A stretch of 64,000 nt of DNA from Sabulitectum sp964386635 (GCA_964386635.1 CAYLRO010000005.1:35487-99486), one strand, 5' to 3'; numbered from the stretch's first letter, positions 1 to 9,202 are shown. Program-made: numbers and translations. Notes: generated from the sequence alone by a model not told the origin.

Positions 1-2
1 GG

Positions 3-95
3 GTTGTTCCAGAAGAGGAACTTGGTAATATCTGTACCATGGATAATCATCTGAGGAACGAGGAATACCTTCTGAGCCGGGTCGGGCTCGGTTGA
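3..95 (+). CDS. 3' end of an unidentified CDS
   Basis: An open frame enters from the left edge and stops at TGA 93-95, giving about 30 residues with a protein-like, acidic composition (it begins VVPEEELGN and ends LSRVGLG). The next gene follows after 28 bases with its own ribosome binding site, so this looks like the tail of the upstream gene of the same operon. The other two forward frames close by base 54. The fragment is too short to identify. Confidence 0.4.
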   Translation, partial: VVPEEELGNICTMDNHLRNEEYLLSRVGLG

Positions 96-123
96 TAGCT
101 CTCTTTCCAGGAGAGGGGGAGAG

Positions 124-1284
124 ATGATTGCTGGACTTGTAACGGGATTCGTTATTGGAGCTGCGGTGTTGTGGGTATTAATGAGGTTGAAGTTGAAGAA
201 GATGGAAAATGCTTCTTCAACCACTGCTGATAATCTTACCAGAGCCGCCCGCAGGGCTTCCGGTGAAGCTTCCAAACTCCGGATTGAACTTCAGAGCCTG
301 CTTGAGAACAAGCAGAGCGGTGCAGATCTTATACAGCTTTTCCCTGATCTGATAAAGATGATCTTCAGCGGAAGAGATTCAGATGAAGTGGTTACCTACA
401 TCAACAGAGCCTGTGTGAACCTGCTTCACGCTGGGGAATCTGCAGTATTTCTTGCAGACCGCAGTGGAGCGCGACTTGGGCTGTGTGCTTCTTCAGGTCT
501 TCCTGAAACCCTGGGAAAGAACATTAACATCGGTCTGGGTGAGGGATTTGCCGGCCTTGCAGCAGAAACAGGCAGGTTTCTTGACAGGGCAGACATGGAG
601 AAGGAAAGCGTTCTTGTAAGAAGAAATATGATATTGACCGATGTTGCAGGATTCAAACCTGACCTGGCGGCGCCTATGCATTGTGAAGGAGTTCTTTACG
701 GTGTGATCACTGCAGGCAGCTTCCAGAAACAGGGAAGCATGAGGAAAGAAACTCTCAGAGCCCTGGCTGCTGTTGGAGCTGCTGCCCTTGAGAATGTCAG
801 GCTCCTGGAAAGGTTTGGAAGAACCTCGGATATAGACCCTGAGACGGGTTTCTCAGGGAAATCCTCCCTGGAATCAACCCTGGAGAACGAGCTTGAAAGG
901 GTTGAGAGGTTCGGAAGTCCGCTTGCTGTAATAGAACTGTTTTTCAGAAACTCTTCTGCGGATGGTGTTGCTGCCAGAGAATTGATTGGAGCAGCTGCAA
1001 GACATCTGAGAGCATCTCTGCGAGGTATTGATATAGGGATAAGAACCGGAGAAGACTCGGTTATCATTCTTCTTCCGGGAACGGATCAGAAGGGTCTGGA
1101 CAGTGTTTCAGGTAAACTTGGCGGTGAATTGCCGGGTATTGCAACTGACAGCGGTGACCATGTTGGTACTGTTTCAATCAGAGGCTGTGTGCTTGCTGGT
1201 GGTACCCGGTTATCTTCCAGAGAACTTCTTGATATGGTCAGGGCAAAGGAAGCAATGGATTTTGAGGGATATTTCGAGGTTTAG
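124..1284 (+). CDS. Membrane-anchored GAF protein with degenerate GGDEF domain
   Basis: The 386-residue protein starts at an ATG behind a strong AGGAGAGGGGG site. Residues 2-22 form one membrane segment. A charged, probably coiled stretch follows to about residue 65, then a GAF-like sensor domain (about 85-225), then a region laid out like a diguanylate cyclase domain (about 240-385). The GGDEF signature position reads RTGEDS (near residue 307), so catalytic glycine and acidic residues are altered and cyclase activity is unlikely. A signalling or scaffold role at the inner membrane is inferred. It lies 9 bases upstream of purL. The substrate or ligand of the GAF domain cannot be read from sequence. 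Confidence 0.6.
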   Translation: MIAGLVTGFVIGAAVLWVLMRLKLKKMENASSTTADNLTRAARRASGEASKLRIELQSLLENKQSGADLIQLFPDLIKMIFSGRDSDEVVTYINRACVNLLHAGESAVFLADRSGARLGLCASSGLPETLGKNINIGLGEGFAGLAAETGRFLDRADMEKESVLVRRNMILTDVAGFKPDLAAPMHCEGVLYGVITAGSFQKQGSMRKETLRALAAVGAAALENVRLLERFGRTSDIDPETGFSGKSSLESTLENELERVERFGSPLAVIELFFRNSSADGVAARELIGAAARHLRASLRGIDIGIRTGEDSVIILLPGTDQKGLDSVSGKLGGELPGIATDSGDHVGTVSIRGCVLAGGTRLSSRELLDMVRAKEAMDFEGYFEV

Positions 1285-1293
1285 GAAGGCAAT

Positions 1294-3573
1294 ATGTCGC
1301 AAGTACCAGACAGGGAAAAACTGAAGGAAGCCATTTCAGCACGCGGTCTGTCCATGACTGTAGCTGAAGCGGAGAAGCTGGCGGGTTATGTTGACAGAAT
1401 GCCAACTCCGCTGGAGTTTCATCTATTTGACACCATGTGGAGTGAGCACTGTTCTTATAAAAGTTCAAAACCCGTGCTTGGAACTTTGCCCACAGATGCA
1501 CCAGGTGTTGTAATCGGTCCGGGCGAAGATGCCGGGGTTGTCAAGTTCTGCACCCATGACGGTAGAGAATGGGATCTGGTCGTTGCCCACGAGAGCCACA
1601 ACCATCCGTCACAGGTTCTTCCTGTTGAAGGAGCCGCAACAGGTATCGGCGGGATAGTCAGAGATGTTTACTGTATGGGAGCCAGGGTTACAGGCTCCAT
1701 GGACCTTCTCAGATTCGGTGATCCTCTTGGAGAAAAAGGCGAGGCTGTCCGTGGTATTGTCAGAGGAGTAGTTGAAGGTATATGGAAGTATGGCAATGCC
1801 CTTGGTGTGCCCAATATGGGCGGAGACACCGAATTCCATCCGGGATACGATGACAACTGTCTGGTGAATGTGGTTGCATTCGGAGTTGTTCCTCACAACA
1901 AAGTGGTTCACAGTTTCGTTCCTGAAGAAGCTCATACTGAGCCTTATGTCCTTATCCTCACCGGCAAACCTACCGATGATACCGGTTTTGGAGGTGCCAC
2001 TTTTGCAAGTGCCGACCTGGACGGTGAACAGGGCATGGGTGCGGTTCAGGTGGCTGATCCCTTTCTTAAAAGGGTGCTTTCTCAGGCAAATGCAGAAGTA
2101 ATTGACATGCTGTTCGAAAAAGGGATCAAGTTCGGATTCAAGGACCTGGGAGCAGGGGGAATTGCCTGTGTCACCAGCGAACTGGCAGCCCATGGAGGTC
2201 TGGGTATCGATGTGGATCTTGATTCTGTACCGGTTTCCATAAAGGACCTTCCTCCGGAAGTTATTGCCTGCAGCGAAACCCAGGAAAGGTACGGTCTTGC
2301 TGTTCCTGAATCTGTAGTTGAGGATGTTCTTGCCATATACAATGTGAAGTTCGAACTTCCAAGACTCTTCCCGGACTGCAGAGCAGCTGTTATCGGCAGA
2401 TTCACATCAAGCCCTGTTTACAACGTTGTCTGCAGGGGAGAAACAGCAGCTGAGACTCCAATTCAGTACATCACTGAAGGAATAGTATATGAGAGAGCAG
2501 AGGAAGAAATAGACTTCTCAAGCCCTGAGCCTGAAGTCAGGTCATGTTCACCATCAGAGGACATCATACGCATGCTCACTTCAGTGGCAGGCTGCAGCAG
2601 GGAGCATATCTGGTCCTATTATGATTCTGAAGTACAGGGAAACACCATGTTCAGGCCTGGAGAGTCCGACGCGTGTGTTTCCGTACCAGTTCAGGGATCC
2701 AGAACAGGACTGGCTGTGAGCGGTGACGGCAATCCATGGTATGGAGAACTCGACCCGTTTCTTGGCGGTGCACATTCAGTGGGTGAAGCAGTCAGGAACG
2801 TTGTGGCTTCAGGAGCTACACCGATCTGTGCAACAGATTGCCTGAATTTCGGAAACCCTGAGAATCCCAGAGCCTTCTACCAGTTCAAGCAGGCTGTTAA
2901 AGGCATTGCAGAAGCCTGCAATTCTCTCGGTTTCAGCGGTGGAGAGTATCCTCTTCCAATAGTTTCAGGTAATGTGAGTTTCTACAATCAGTCCACCTCC
3001 GGCAACTCGATTCCTCCTTCACCGGTGGTTGCAGTATTCGGAAAGATCCATGATCACAGAAAAGCCAGGGATATTGTTCTCAGAAGAGCAGGCAACACCA
3101 TGCTTCTTGTGGGAACCAGAAAAGACGAGCTGGGAGGAAGCCTCTTCTACAGAAAATGTCTTGATCACAAGGGAGGCAAGGTTCCTGAATTCCGCGGCTC
3201 TCTGGAGAAAAAGATGGCAGACTGGGTTCTCAGGATTATCCATGAAGGCAAAGCCTTCTCCGTACACGACATCAGTTCCGGAGGTCTGGCTGTGGCAGCT
3301 TCCGAGATGGCCATGGCCAGTGGAAAATTCGGTATTGAACTGACTCTGGACTCAAGCCCGGTAATTCTGTTTTCAGAGACACCGGGATACCTCATGGAGG
3401 TTGCTCCGGAATTCATTCAGGAGCATTCTCTCCCGGAGTTCGTCTCTGTTGCGGGAACTGTCAGAGAGGGTTGCAGATTGTCCGGTTCAGGCTGGGATGT
3501 TGATCTTGATTCTCTCATGGAGGAACGAGCGGGAAAACTTGAATCAATTATCTGGAGAGAGGAGGGTGTCTGA
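1294..3573 (+). CDS. purL: Phosphoribosylformylglycinamidine synthase subunit PurL
   Basis: This is the ATP-dependent FGAM synthetase subunit of purine biosynthesis, which turns FGAR into FGAM with ammonia supplied by PurQ. The 759-residue length fits the short, multi-subunit form lacking the N-terminal PurS-like and C-terminal glutaminase domains of the large enzyme. The SEHCSYK motif (catalytic-type His52) is near the N-terminus, and a second AIRS-like half carries HDISSGGL near residue 658. The start has an AGGAAGG site. Its TGA overlaps the purQ ATG (TGATG), so translation is coupled. The three FGAM synthase genes are consecutive. Confidence 0.97.
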   Translation: MSQVPDREKLKEAISARGLSMTVAEAEKLAGYVDRMPTPLEFHLFDTMWSEHCSYKSSKPVLGTLPTDAPGVVIGPGEDAGVVKFCTHDGREWDLVVAHESHNHPSQVLPVEGAATGIGGIVRDVYCMGARVTGSMDLLRFGDPLGEKGEAVRGIVRGVVEGIWKYGNALGVPNMGGDTEFHPGYDDNCLVNVVAFGVVPHNKVVHSFVPEEAHTEPYVLILTGKPTDDTGFGGATFASADLDGEQGMGAVQVADPFLKRVLSQANAEVIDMLFEKGIKFGFKDLGAGGIACVTSELAAHGGLGIDVDLDSVPVSIKDLPPEVIACSETQERYGLAVPESVVEDVLAIYNVKFELPRLFPDCRAAVIGRFTSSPVYNVVCRGETAAETPIQYITEGIVYERAEEEIDFSSPEPEVRSCSPSEDIIRMLTSVAGCSREHIWSYYDSEVQGNTMFRPGESDACVSVPVQGSRTGLAVSGDGNPWYGELDPFLGGAHSVGEAVRNVVASGATPICATDCLNFGNPENPRAFYQFKQAVKGIAEACNSLGFSGGEYPLPIVSGNVSFYNQSTSGNSIPPSPVVAVFGKIHDHRKARDIVLRRAGNTMLLVGTRKDELGGSLFYRKCLDHKGGKVPEFRGSLEKKMADWVLRIIHEGKAFSVHDISSGGLAVAASEMAMASGKFGIELTLDSSPVILFSETPGYLMEVAPEFIQEHSLPEFVSVAGTVREGCRLSGSGWDVDLDSLMEERAGKLESIIWREEGV

Positions 3574-4388
3574 TGCCCCGGGCAGCAGTAATCAGATTTC
3601 CCGGATCCAACTGCGAGTTTGAGACCGCAGCAGCCCTGAGAAACTCCGGGATTGATACGAGGATCTACAACTGGAACGAAACAGAATCTCTTCTGAACCA
3701 CCGGGCAGAAGCTTACATTCTTCCCGGCGGTTTTTCTTTCCAGGACAGAGTCAGAGCCGGAGTGATAGCTGCCAGAGAGAGGATCATGGATATCGTGTTT
3801 GAAGAAGCCTCGCTGGGGAAGCCTGTGCTTGGTATATGCAACGGAGCTCAGATACTGCTGGAAAGCGGACTGGTTCCAGGCTGGAAGCCCGGTGCTGTTC
3901 AGGCTGCTCTTGCTTCCAATCTTGTTGCCGGAAGAAGCGGCTATCTGTCCGGATGGATCTTCTTGAAAAAACCAGCCGGTTCCACATTGAACTGTCCATG
4001 GCTGTCCGCAATGGATGACACACCAATTCCAGTTCCCATTGCCCATGCGGAAGGCAGATTCATATTCCGCAGGGACGACAGGGAGAAGGCAGTGGATCAG
4101 CTTGGCCTGGTTTACTGCAAATCAGACGGGGATGATGCTTCTGCATGGCCTGAGAACCCCAATGGATCAATGCTCAGCGCCGCAGGTTTAACCAATTCCA
4201 GAGGAAATGTTCTGGCAATGATGCCTCATCCTGAAAGGGCCATGTCGCTCTGGCAGGTTCCCCCGGGAATCAGCGGGCCCTGGGGAGAAGCAAGGAGAAA
4301 CAGCTCTCTAAGGGAGCTTGAGGAAAATCCCGGACCTGGTTCAGTGATATTCAAAGGGCTGGCGAGACACCTGGGGGTAGAACAGTGA
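3573..4388 (+). CDS. purQ: Phosphoribosylformylglycinamidine synthase glutaminase subunit PurQ
   Basis: This class I glutamine amidotransferase feeds ammonia to PurL. The nucleophile Cys89 sits in GICNGAQ, and the His/Glu pair is in MPHPERA (His219, Glu221). The PGGFSFQDRVRAG block (residues 51-63) is typical of PurQ. At 271 residues it is longer than the roughly 230-residue Bacillus type, with insertions in the second half. It overlaps purL by one base and the following PurS-like gene by four, so the three are one translational unit. Confidence 0.96.
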   Translation: MPRAAVIRFPGSNCEFETAAALRNSGIDTRIYNWNETESLLNHRAEAYILPGGFSFQDRVRAGVIAARERIMDIVFEEASLGKPVLGICNGAQILLESGLVPGWKPGAVQAALASNLVAGRSGYLSGWIFLKKPAGSTLNCPWLSAMDDTPIPVPIAHAEGRFIFRRDDREKAVDQLGLVYCKSDGDDASAWPENPNGSMLSAAGLTNSRGNVLAMMPHPERAMSLWQVPPGISGPWGEARRNSSLRELEENPGPGSVIFKGLARHLGVEQ

Positions 4389-4894
4389 GTACATACAGAA
4401 TAGCCGTAAAACTGAAATCACCTGACCCTCAGGCTGTAACTTCTCTGAATACAATATATGGAATGGGCCTTCAGCTTCCGCCAACGAAGCTGCTCAGGTA
4501 TGACATCTGGGAATTTGAATTTCTCTCCGGCGACAGGTCTGCAGCATCAGAGATGGTAGGGCATTTTACTGATATAGTAAACCCGAACAAGCATGTATGG
4601 ACCTTTGCGGATCCGTCTGAGAAGCTCCCTGGTGAAACGGAAGATTTGAAATGGACAGGTGTTGTCGTATCCGATATAGAGGATGCTGAAGGGGCAAACT
4701 GGGCAGGCATATTGAAAAGGCGGGGATTTCCTGTTGCCTCAGTACATACCGGTGTGCTGTGGATGTTCGGCTACCTGAAGGAGCTTGACGACTCTCTGGT
4801 GGGGAAACTGGCGCTGGATCTTTCTGTCAGCTGCAGCAGAACCGGCGGTCTTCTGAGTAATCCGGTGTTTCAGGAGGTTCATCCCTGGATCTGA
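4385..4894 (+). CDS. purS: PurS-like FGAM synthase subunit, apparent tandem duplication
   Basis: The gene starts with GTG inside the end of purQ. PurS normally has about 80-85 residues and dimerises to bridge PurL and PurQ. This protein has 169 and seems to hold two PurS-like halves. Residues 3-75 end in VNPNKHVW, and residues 88-168 end in LLSNPVFQEVHPW, which matches the usual LLaNPvie C-terminal motif. A short PurL needs a PurS, and no other candidate is nearby, so position supports the call. A covalent PurS dimer would resemble the N-terminal domain of large PurL. The similarity was judged by eye, and the first repeat is the more diverged. Confidence 0.72.
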   Translation: MSTYRIAVKLKSPDPQAVTSLNTIYGMGLQLPPTKLLRYDIWEFEFLSGDRSAASEMVGHFTDIVNPNKHVWTFADPSEKLPGETEDLKWTGVVVSDIEDAEGANWAGILKRRGFPVASVHTGVLWMFGYLKELDDSLVGKLALDLSVSCSRTGGLLSNPVFQEVHPWI

Positions 4895-4923
4895 GAAAAG
4901 GCGCGTTTTCCGACATTCTCGGA

Positions 4924-7239
4924 ATGGTGGAGAAACCGCAGCGCTACATCGGCATGGAGTACGAAGATCCTCCTCCCGGTCCCGGGAAGAAGGTTACTCT
5001 TGTTTATCCTGATGTTTATGAAATTGGTGCTTCCAATTTCGGTCTGAGGATAGTTAATCATCTTCTTGTCAGGGCTGGAGGATTCTCAGTTCGCCGGGCC
5101 TACCATCCTGCTCCTGATATGTACAAACTGATGGTGGAAAGGGCTGTTCCCTGGCTTGATGTAAATACAGGTGAACCTGTTGCAGACAGCTGCGTTGTTG
5201 GATTCGGTATCAGCTCGGAGATCCTCTACACAAATGTTCTTTCCCTGATAGACCTGATGGGCCTGGAGCTGAGAAGCGAGAACAGAGCTGAGAGCGATCC
5301 TGTCATTCTTGCCGGCGGGGGAGGCCTTGCAAATCCTGTTCCATTGATGCCTTTTGCCGATATCTTTTTTATTGGAGAAGCAGAAGCAGGGCTTACAGAT
5401 GTGATGACGGTACTCTGTTCCCCCGGGACCAGATCGGAGAAACTTTCTGCGGTTTCCAGGATGAAAGGAGTTCTCGTACCGGGTGTGACCCCTGGAAACA
5501 GGGTTCAATGGGTACGGTGTGATTCTCTTCAAAGGGATGATGCCCCGGTAAAGCAGGTGGTTCCCCTGGCCCAGATAACCCACGACAGAGCAGTGGTGGA
5601 GTTATCAAGAGGGTGCACAAGAGGGTGCAGGTTCTGCCAGGCATCACAGCTGTCCAGGCCGGTACGGGAAAGAGAACCGGAGGAAGCTGTATCCCTGATG
5701 AAAGAGGCGGTGGCTTTTACAGGCTGGGAGCAGGCGGGATTTCTCACTCTGTCTTTCAGCGATCATTCAAAGGTGGATAAGCTTTTGGAACTTGTGGAAC
5801 CGGTGGAAAGAGAACAGCACCTCAGGGTATCACAACCCTCTCTGAGACCGGACACTCTGCCGTGTCTTGAAAATCGCAGGTTCTTCAAAGGAAGCCTTAC
5901 AATGGCTCCTGAAGCCGGATCAGAGAGGTTAAGACGGATTATTAACAAACCTCTCACAGACAATCAGATACTCGAGGCGGCAGAAACTGCGGCAAGACTG
6001 GGAGCCCGGGGAATAAAAATGTATTTCATGGTGGGTCTTCCTGAAGAGACCGAAGAAGATCTCCTGGCAATAGCTGTTCTATCAGATTCAGTTGCCCGGA
6101 TCATGGGGAAGAAGAGGAAGGTCACAGCGGCTCTTTCTCCGTTCATACCAAAACCGCACACGCCTTTTCAGTGGCATTCACAACCGGATCACAGAGACAT
6201 GTGGAGAAGAATTTCACTTGTCAGGGAAGCATGCAGAAGAGCTGCTGTTTCATGGAATGATCCAAGGGTTTCTGCTGTGGAGCATCTTCTTTGTCAGGGG
6301 GGGAGTGAGATTTCAGCTGTACTGGAACAGGCATTCAGAGAGGGAGCAAGGTTTGACGGCTGGAGTGATCTGTTCAGGTGGGATATCTGGGAGAAATTAG
6401 TAGAGGAAAATCCTGTTTCAGGGATAATCCCCGGAGATAAACTGCCATGGGACATTGTCGATCTCCAGGTGAAGAAAGAGTGGCTTTCAGAAGAATACAG
6501 ACGATCTCTCCATGGGGAGGTACTTCCAGACTGCAGAGAGAAGGGTTGTTCAGGTTGTGGAGCATGCAATGGAACTGTTCCTCCTCTGCCAGGAAATCCC
6601 TTTCCTCACACTGCTGAAAATCGCCGGATAGAACCCCCTGCATCCATGAGAATCCGCCTGCGGTATTCCAGAACTGGACCTGCTGCTCTCACATCTCATC
6701 TTGATATGGTTCGCATGTGGACCAGAACCCTTCGCAGAAGCGGGTTACCCCTGTTCTACTCATCAGGGTTTTCCAGAAGGGTCAAACTGACTTTCTCAAT
6801 GCCCATTCCCCTGGGTATGGGCAGTGTGAGTGAGATGGTGGATTTTCAGCTTCTGCAGCCGCTGGAATTGAGCACTGTAAGGGAAAAGTTGAAAGATGCC
6901 CTGCCACAGGGTTTTCAAGTGCTTGCTGCGAAAGAACTTAAAGGTAAGTACAAATCCCCGGGGTCACTGACAGCCGCAGCGGAGTATATTATAGAGGGTA
7001 TCGACAGGACTGATCTTGTGGCTGACTATCTTTCCCGAAAAGATCTTGTTCTTTCTTTCCAGGTTTTGGATGGAAACAGAGCAAAAATTGTATCAGATCC
7101 GGGAAAGGGTGCTGGAAGGCCTGACAGGATTCTTGAAGCCGCCGGTGTTTCCTGGAGATCCATAGTAAGAACTGAAATATTTACTGCCGATTCTCAGGGG
7201 CGTCTTGTTCCTCTTGAACCGGTGTTTGAAGGAGAATAA
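4924..7239 (+). CDS. B12-binding-type radical SAM protein fused to DUF2344 (TIGR03960/TIGR03936)
   Basis: A 771-residue protein with a B12-binding-like N-terminal domain, a radical SAM core with the cluster ligands Cys231, Cys235 and Cys238 (CTRGCRFC), a C-terminal cysteine-rich link (CSGCGACN), and a DUF2344 domain beginning near MRIRLRYSRTG. In many bacteria the two halves are separate genes next to RNase G and rplU, exactly the context here. The function of the family is not established. Family-like sequence (FSDILGMVEKP) continues upstream of the ATG in the same frame, and an AGGAGG at 4871-4876 precedes CTG 4885, so the true start may be CTG, overlapping the previous gene. Confidence 0.88.
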   Translation: MVEKPQRYIGMEYEDPPPGPGKKVTLVYPDVYEIGASNFGLRIVNHLLVRAGGFSVRRAYHPAPDMYKLMVERAVPWLDVNTGEPVADSCVVGFGISSEILYTNVLSLIDLMGLELRSENRAESDPVILAGGGGLANPVPLMPFADIFFIGEAEAGLTDVMTVLCSPGTRSEKLSAVSRMKGVLVPGVTPGNRVQWVRCDSLQRDDAPVKQVVPLAQITHDRAVVELSRGCTRGCRFCQASQLSRPVREREPEEAVSLMKEAVAFTGWEQAGFLTLSFSDHSKVDKLLELVEPVEREQHLRVSQPSLRPDTLPCLENRRFFKGSLTMAPEAGSERLRRIINKPLTDNQILEAAETAARLGARGIKMYFMVGLPEETEEDLLAIAVLSDSVARIMGKKRKVTAALSPFIPKPHTPFQWHSQPDHRDMWRRISLVREACRRAAVSWNDPRVSAVEHLLCQGGSEISAVLEQAFREGARFDGWSDLFRWDIWEKLVEENPVSGIIPGDKLPWDIVDLQVKKEWLSEEYRRSLHGEVLPDCREKGCSGCGACNGTVPPLPGNPFPHTAENRRIEPPASMRIRLRYSRTGPAALTSHLDMVRMWTRTLRRSGLPLFYSSGFSRRVKLTFSMPIPLGMGSVSEMVDFQLLQPLELSTVREKLKDALPQGFQVLAAKELKGKYKSPGSLTAAAEYIIEGIDRTDLVADYLSRKDLVLSFQVLDGNRAKIVSDPGKGAGRPDRILEAAGVSWRSIVRTEIFTADSQGRLVPLEPVFEGE

Positions 7240-7243
7240 CAAA

Positions 7244-8791
7244 ATGAAGGTTGATTTTGTAGTCAACCAGCATCCCGAGGTTACCCGTATTGCCGTTATG
7301 GAAGACGGACGGCTGATGGAACTGATCGTGGAGATGGCCAGCGAGAAAAGAATCGTCGGCAACATCTACCTGGGCAGGATAAACGCGGTGCTGCCTGGTA
7401 TGCAGGCTGCTTTCGTTGACATAGGACTTGAAAGAAGCGCTTTTCTTCATGTTTCAGATGTCAGGGAAAAGATCGCAGATGACAGAGGATTCGCAAAGGC
7501 TCTTGTAGAGGGAAAACCTCCCAGAGCTGATGAAACCAGGAAACCCATCGAGCAGGTTCTTGAAAAGGGTAAAAGACTTCTGGTACAGGTGACAAAGGAG
7601 CCCATTGGAACAAAGGGAGCCAGGGTTACCACCAGGATTTCAATTGCTGGTCGGTATGTTGTAAGCATGCCTGGAGATACAGTTGCCGGTGTTTCAAGAA
7701 AGATAACTGACAGAAAAGAACGCAGCCGCCTGAGAAAGATTGTTCAGGAAGTGCGTACTGATGGATTCGGTATTATCGCAAGAACTGCCGGTATAGACAA
7801 AGATGAAGAGAGTTTCCGCACGGATGTTGAACGGATTGTTGAGAAATGGAAGACTATCGGAGTTGAAGCTCTCAAGGCAAAAGCACCTTCGCTTCTTCAT
7901 CAGGAACACGATCTGATAACAATGACAGTCAGGGACCTGGTAACTCCTGATGTGAACTCCATTGTTTGTGACACCAGATCCGTGGCAAAAGAGATTAAGA
8001 AATATCTCAAGACCTTTGATCCTGATGTTGCAGGCAAAGTACGGTTCTACAGAGGCAGAACACCGATATTCGATCACTATGGCATCGAGAAGGAGATTTC
8101 CGGTCTTGTAAGGAGGGAGGTCCCTCTCAAGAGCGGAGGCTCTCTTGTGATAGATCACACCGAAGCCCTTGTGGCGGTCGATGTTAACACTAAACGCTAT
8201 GTAGGGAGAAAAAAGCAGGAAGACACCATCCTGAAAACAAACCTGGAAGCGGCCAGAGAGGTTGCCAGGCAGCTCAGGCTCAGGGATCTCGGGGGAATCA
8301 TCGTAATTGATTTCATCGACATGGATAATGCCGCTCACAAGGATAAAATTGTCAACTGCCTGAGAACTGAACTGGGCAGAGACAGATCACCAACAAAGAC
8401 CTGCCAGGTGAGTCCCATGGGGCTGGTTGAGATGACCAGAAAGAGGGTAAGACCCAGCCTTGTCCAATCAACTTCCGGTGTTTGCGAACACTGCAGCGGA
8501 ACAGGAAGAATACAGGCTCCTCTCAGTGTTTTAACCAGCGTGGAGCGGTTCCTTGAAAGGGCCGCCAATGGAAAGAAGCACAGGAATCTTGTTGTTTCGG
8601 TTAATCCGGCAGTGGCTGAATTCCTTATAGAAGATGACGGCCGCAGGCTTCAGTATCTTACAGCAAGAAGTGACAGGCTCTCTGTGCATATTCATGAGGA
8701 TGCCAGGCTGGGACAGGCGCAGTTCAAGGTGTTCAGTCTCGATACTCATAATGAGATCACGGAACTGTATGCTCCAGGGAGCAAAGGTTGA
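7244..8791 (+). CDS. rng: Ribonuclease G / E family
   Basis: A 515-residue endoribonuclease of the RNase E/G family, acting in rRNA and mRNA processing. It has an N-terminal S1-type region, the metal-binding catalytic aspartates in VAVDVN (Asp313) and VIDFIDM (Asp356), and the zinc-link cysteines CEHC (Cys414, Cys417) that tie the dimer. It lacks the long C-terminal scaffold of RNase E, so RNase G is the better name. I chose ATG 7244 because GAAGGAG stands 9 bases upstream and the family N-terminus aligns there. An earlier in-frame TTG at 7205 lies inside the upstream gene. Confidence 0.95.
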   Translation: MKVDFVVNQHPEVTRIAVMEDGRLMELIVEMASEKRIVGNIYLGRINAVLPGMQAAFVDIGLERSAFLHVSDVREKIADDRGFAKALVEGKPPRADETRKPIEQVLEKGKRLLVQVTKEPIGTKGARVTTRISIAGRYVVSMPGDTVAGVSRKITDRKERSRLRKIVQEVRTDGFGIIARTAGIDKDEESFRTDVERIVEKWKTIGVEALKAKAPSLLHQEHDLITMTVRDLVTPDVNSIVCDTRSVAKEIKKYLKTFDPDVAGKVRFYRGRTPIFDHYGIEKEISGLVRREVPLKSGGSLVIDHTEALVAVDVNTKRYVGRKKQEDTILKTNLEAAREVARQLRLRDLGGIIVIDFIDMDNAAHKDKIVNCLRTELGRDRSPTKTCQVSPMGLVEMTRKRVRPSLVQSTSGVCEHCSGTGRIQAPLSVLTSVERFLERAANGKKHRNLVVSVNPAVAEFLIEDDGRRLQYLTARSDRLSVHIHEDARLGQAQFKVFSLDTHNEITELYAPGSKG

Positions 8792-8861
8792 CCTGAAACG
8801 GTTCAGATAGTATAGAATTGCGCTGTTCGGATGAATATATGTTGTACGCATGTAAGCGTAC
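8788..8861 (+). promoter_or_regulatory. rplU promoter and leader hairpin
   Basis: TTGACC (8788-8793) and TATAGA (8811-8816) are separated by 17 bases, a good sigma-70 promoter that overlaps the rng stop codon. Transcription would start near 8823. The leader then carries a perfect 6-bp inverted repeat, GTACGC (8844-8849) and GCGTAC (8856-8861), with a 6-base loop. It ends 14 bases before the rplU ribosome binding site. No T-run follows, so it is more likely a leader structure than a terminator. Confidence 0.6.
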
Positions 8862-8886
8862 TTGGGAAATAAAACGGAGGTACATC

Positions 8887-9201
8887 TTGTACGCGATAAT
8901 CAAAACAGGCGGAACACAGTTTCGCGTTGAACCAGGCATGAAGCTTCTCATTCCCAGCCTGGAAGGCGAAAACGGTTCCAGCCTCAGTTTCAATGAAGTT
9001 CTTCTGGTTGCCAAGGATGACAAGGTAGTGGTGGGACATCCCTTCATTGAAGGTATCAGAGTCACTGCGAAGATCATTGAGCAGACAAAGGGTCCCAAAG
9101 TAACCATCTACAAGCGTAAAAGACGCAAGGGTTACGAGAGAAAGACCGGTCACAGACAGAACCATACCTGGGTTGAAATAGAGAAAATCTCAAAAGGCTG
9201 A
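8887..9201 (+). CDS. rplU: Large ribosomal subunit protein bL21
   Basis: A 104-residue ribosomal protein binding 23S rRNA. The classical N-terminus YAIIKTGGTQFRVEPG follows a TTG start at 8887, with GGAGG six bases upstream. The basic motif KRKRRKGYERKTGHRQ is the usual L21 C-terminal block. Longer reading from 8818 is not supported by homology or a binding site. The usual partner rpmA (bL27) does not follow; folD does. Confidence 0.95.
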   Translation: MYAIIKTGGTQFRVEPGMKLLIPSLEGENGSSLSFNEVLLVAKDDKVVVGHPFIEGIRVTAKIIEQTKGPKVTIYKRKRRKGYERKTGHRQNHTWVEIEKISKG

Positions 9202-9202
9202 C

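Noticed and set aside
8818..8886. N-terminal extension of rplU
   Set aside because: The extension crosses the leader hairpin and has no homology; the L21 N-terminus begins at TTG 8887 behind GGAGG.
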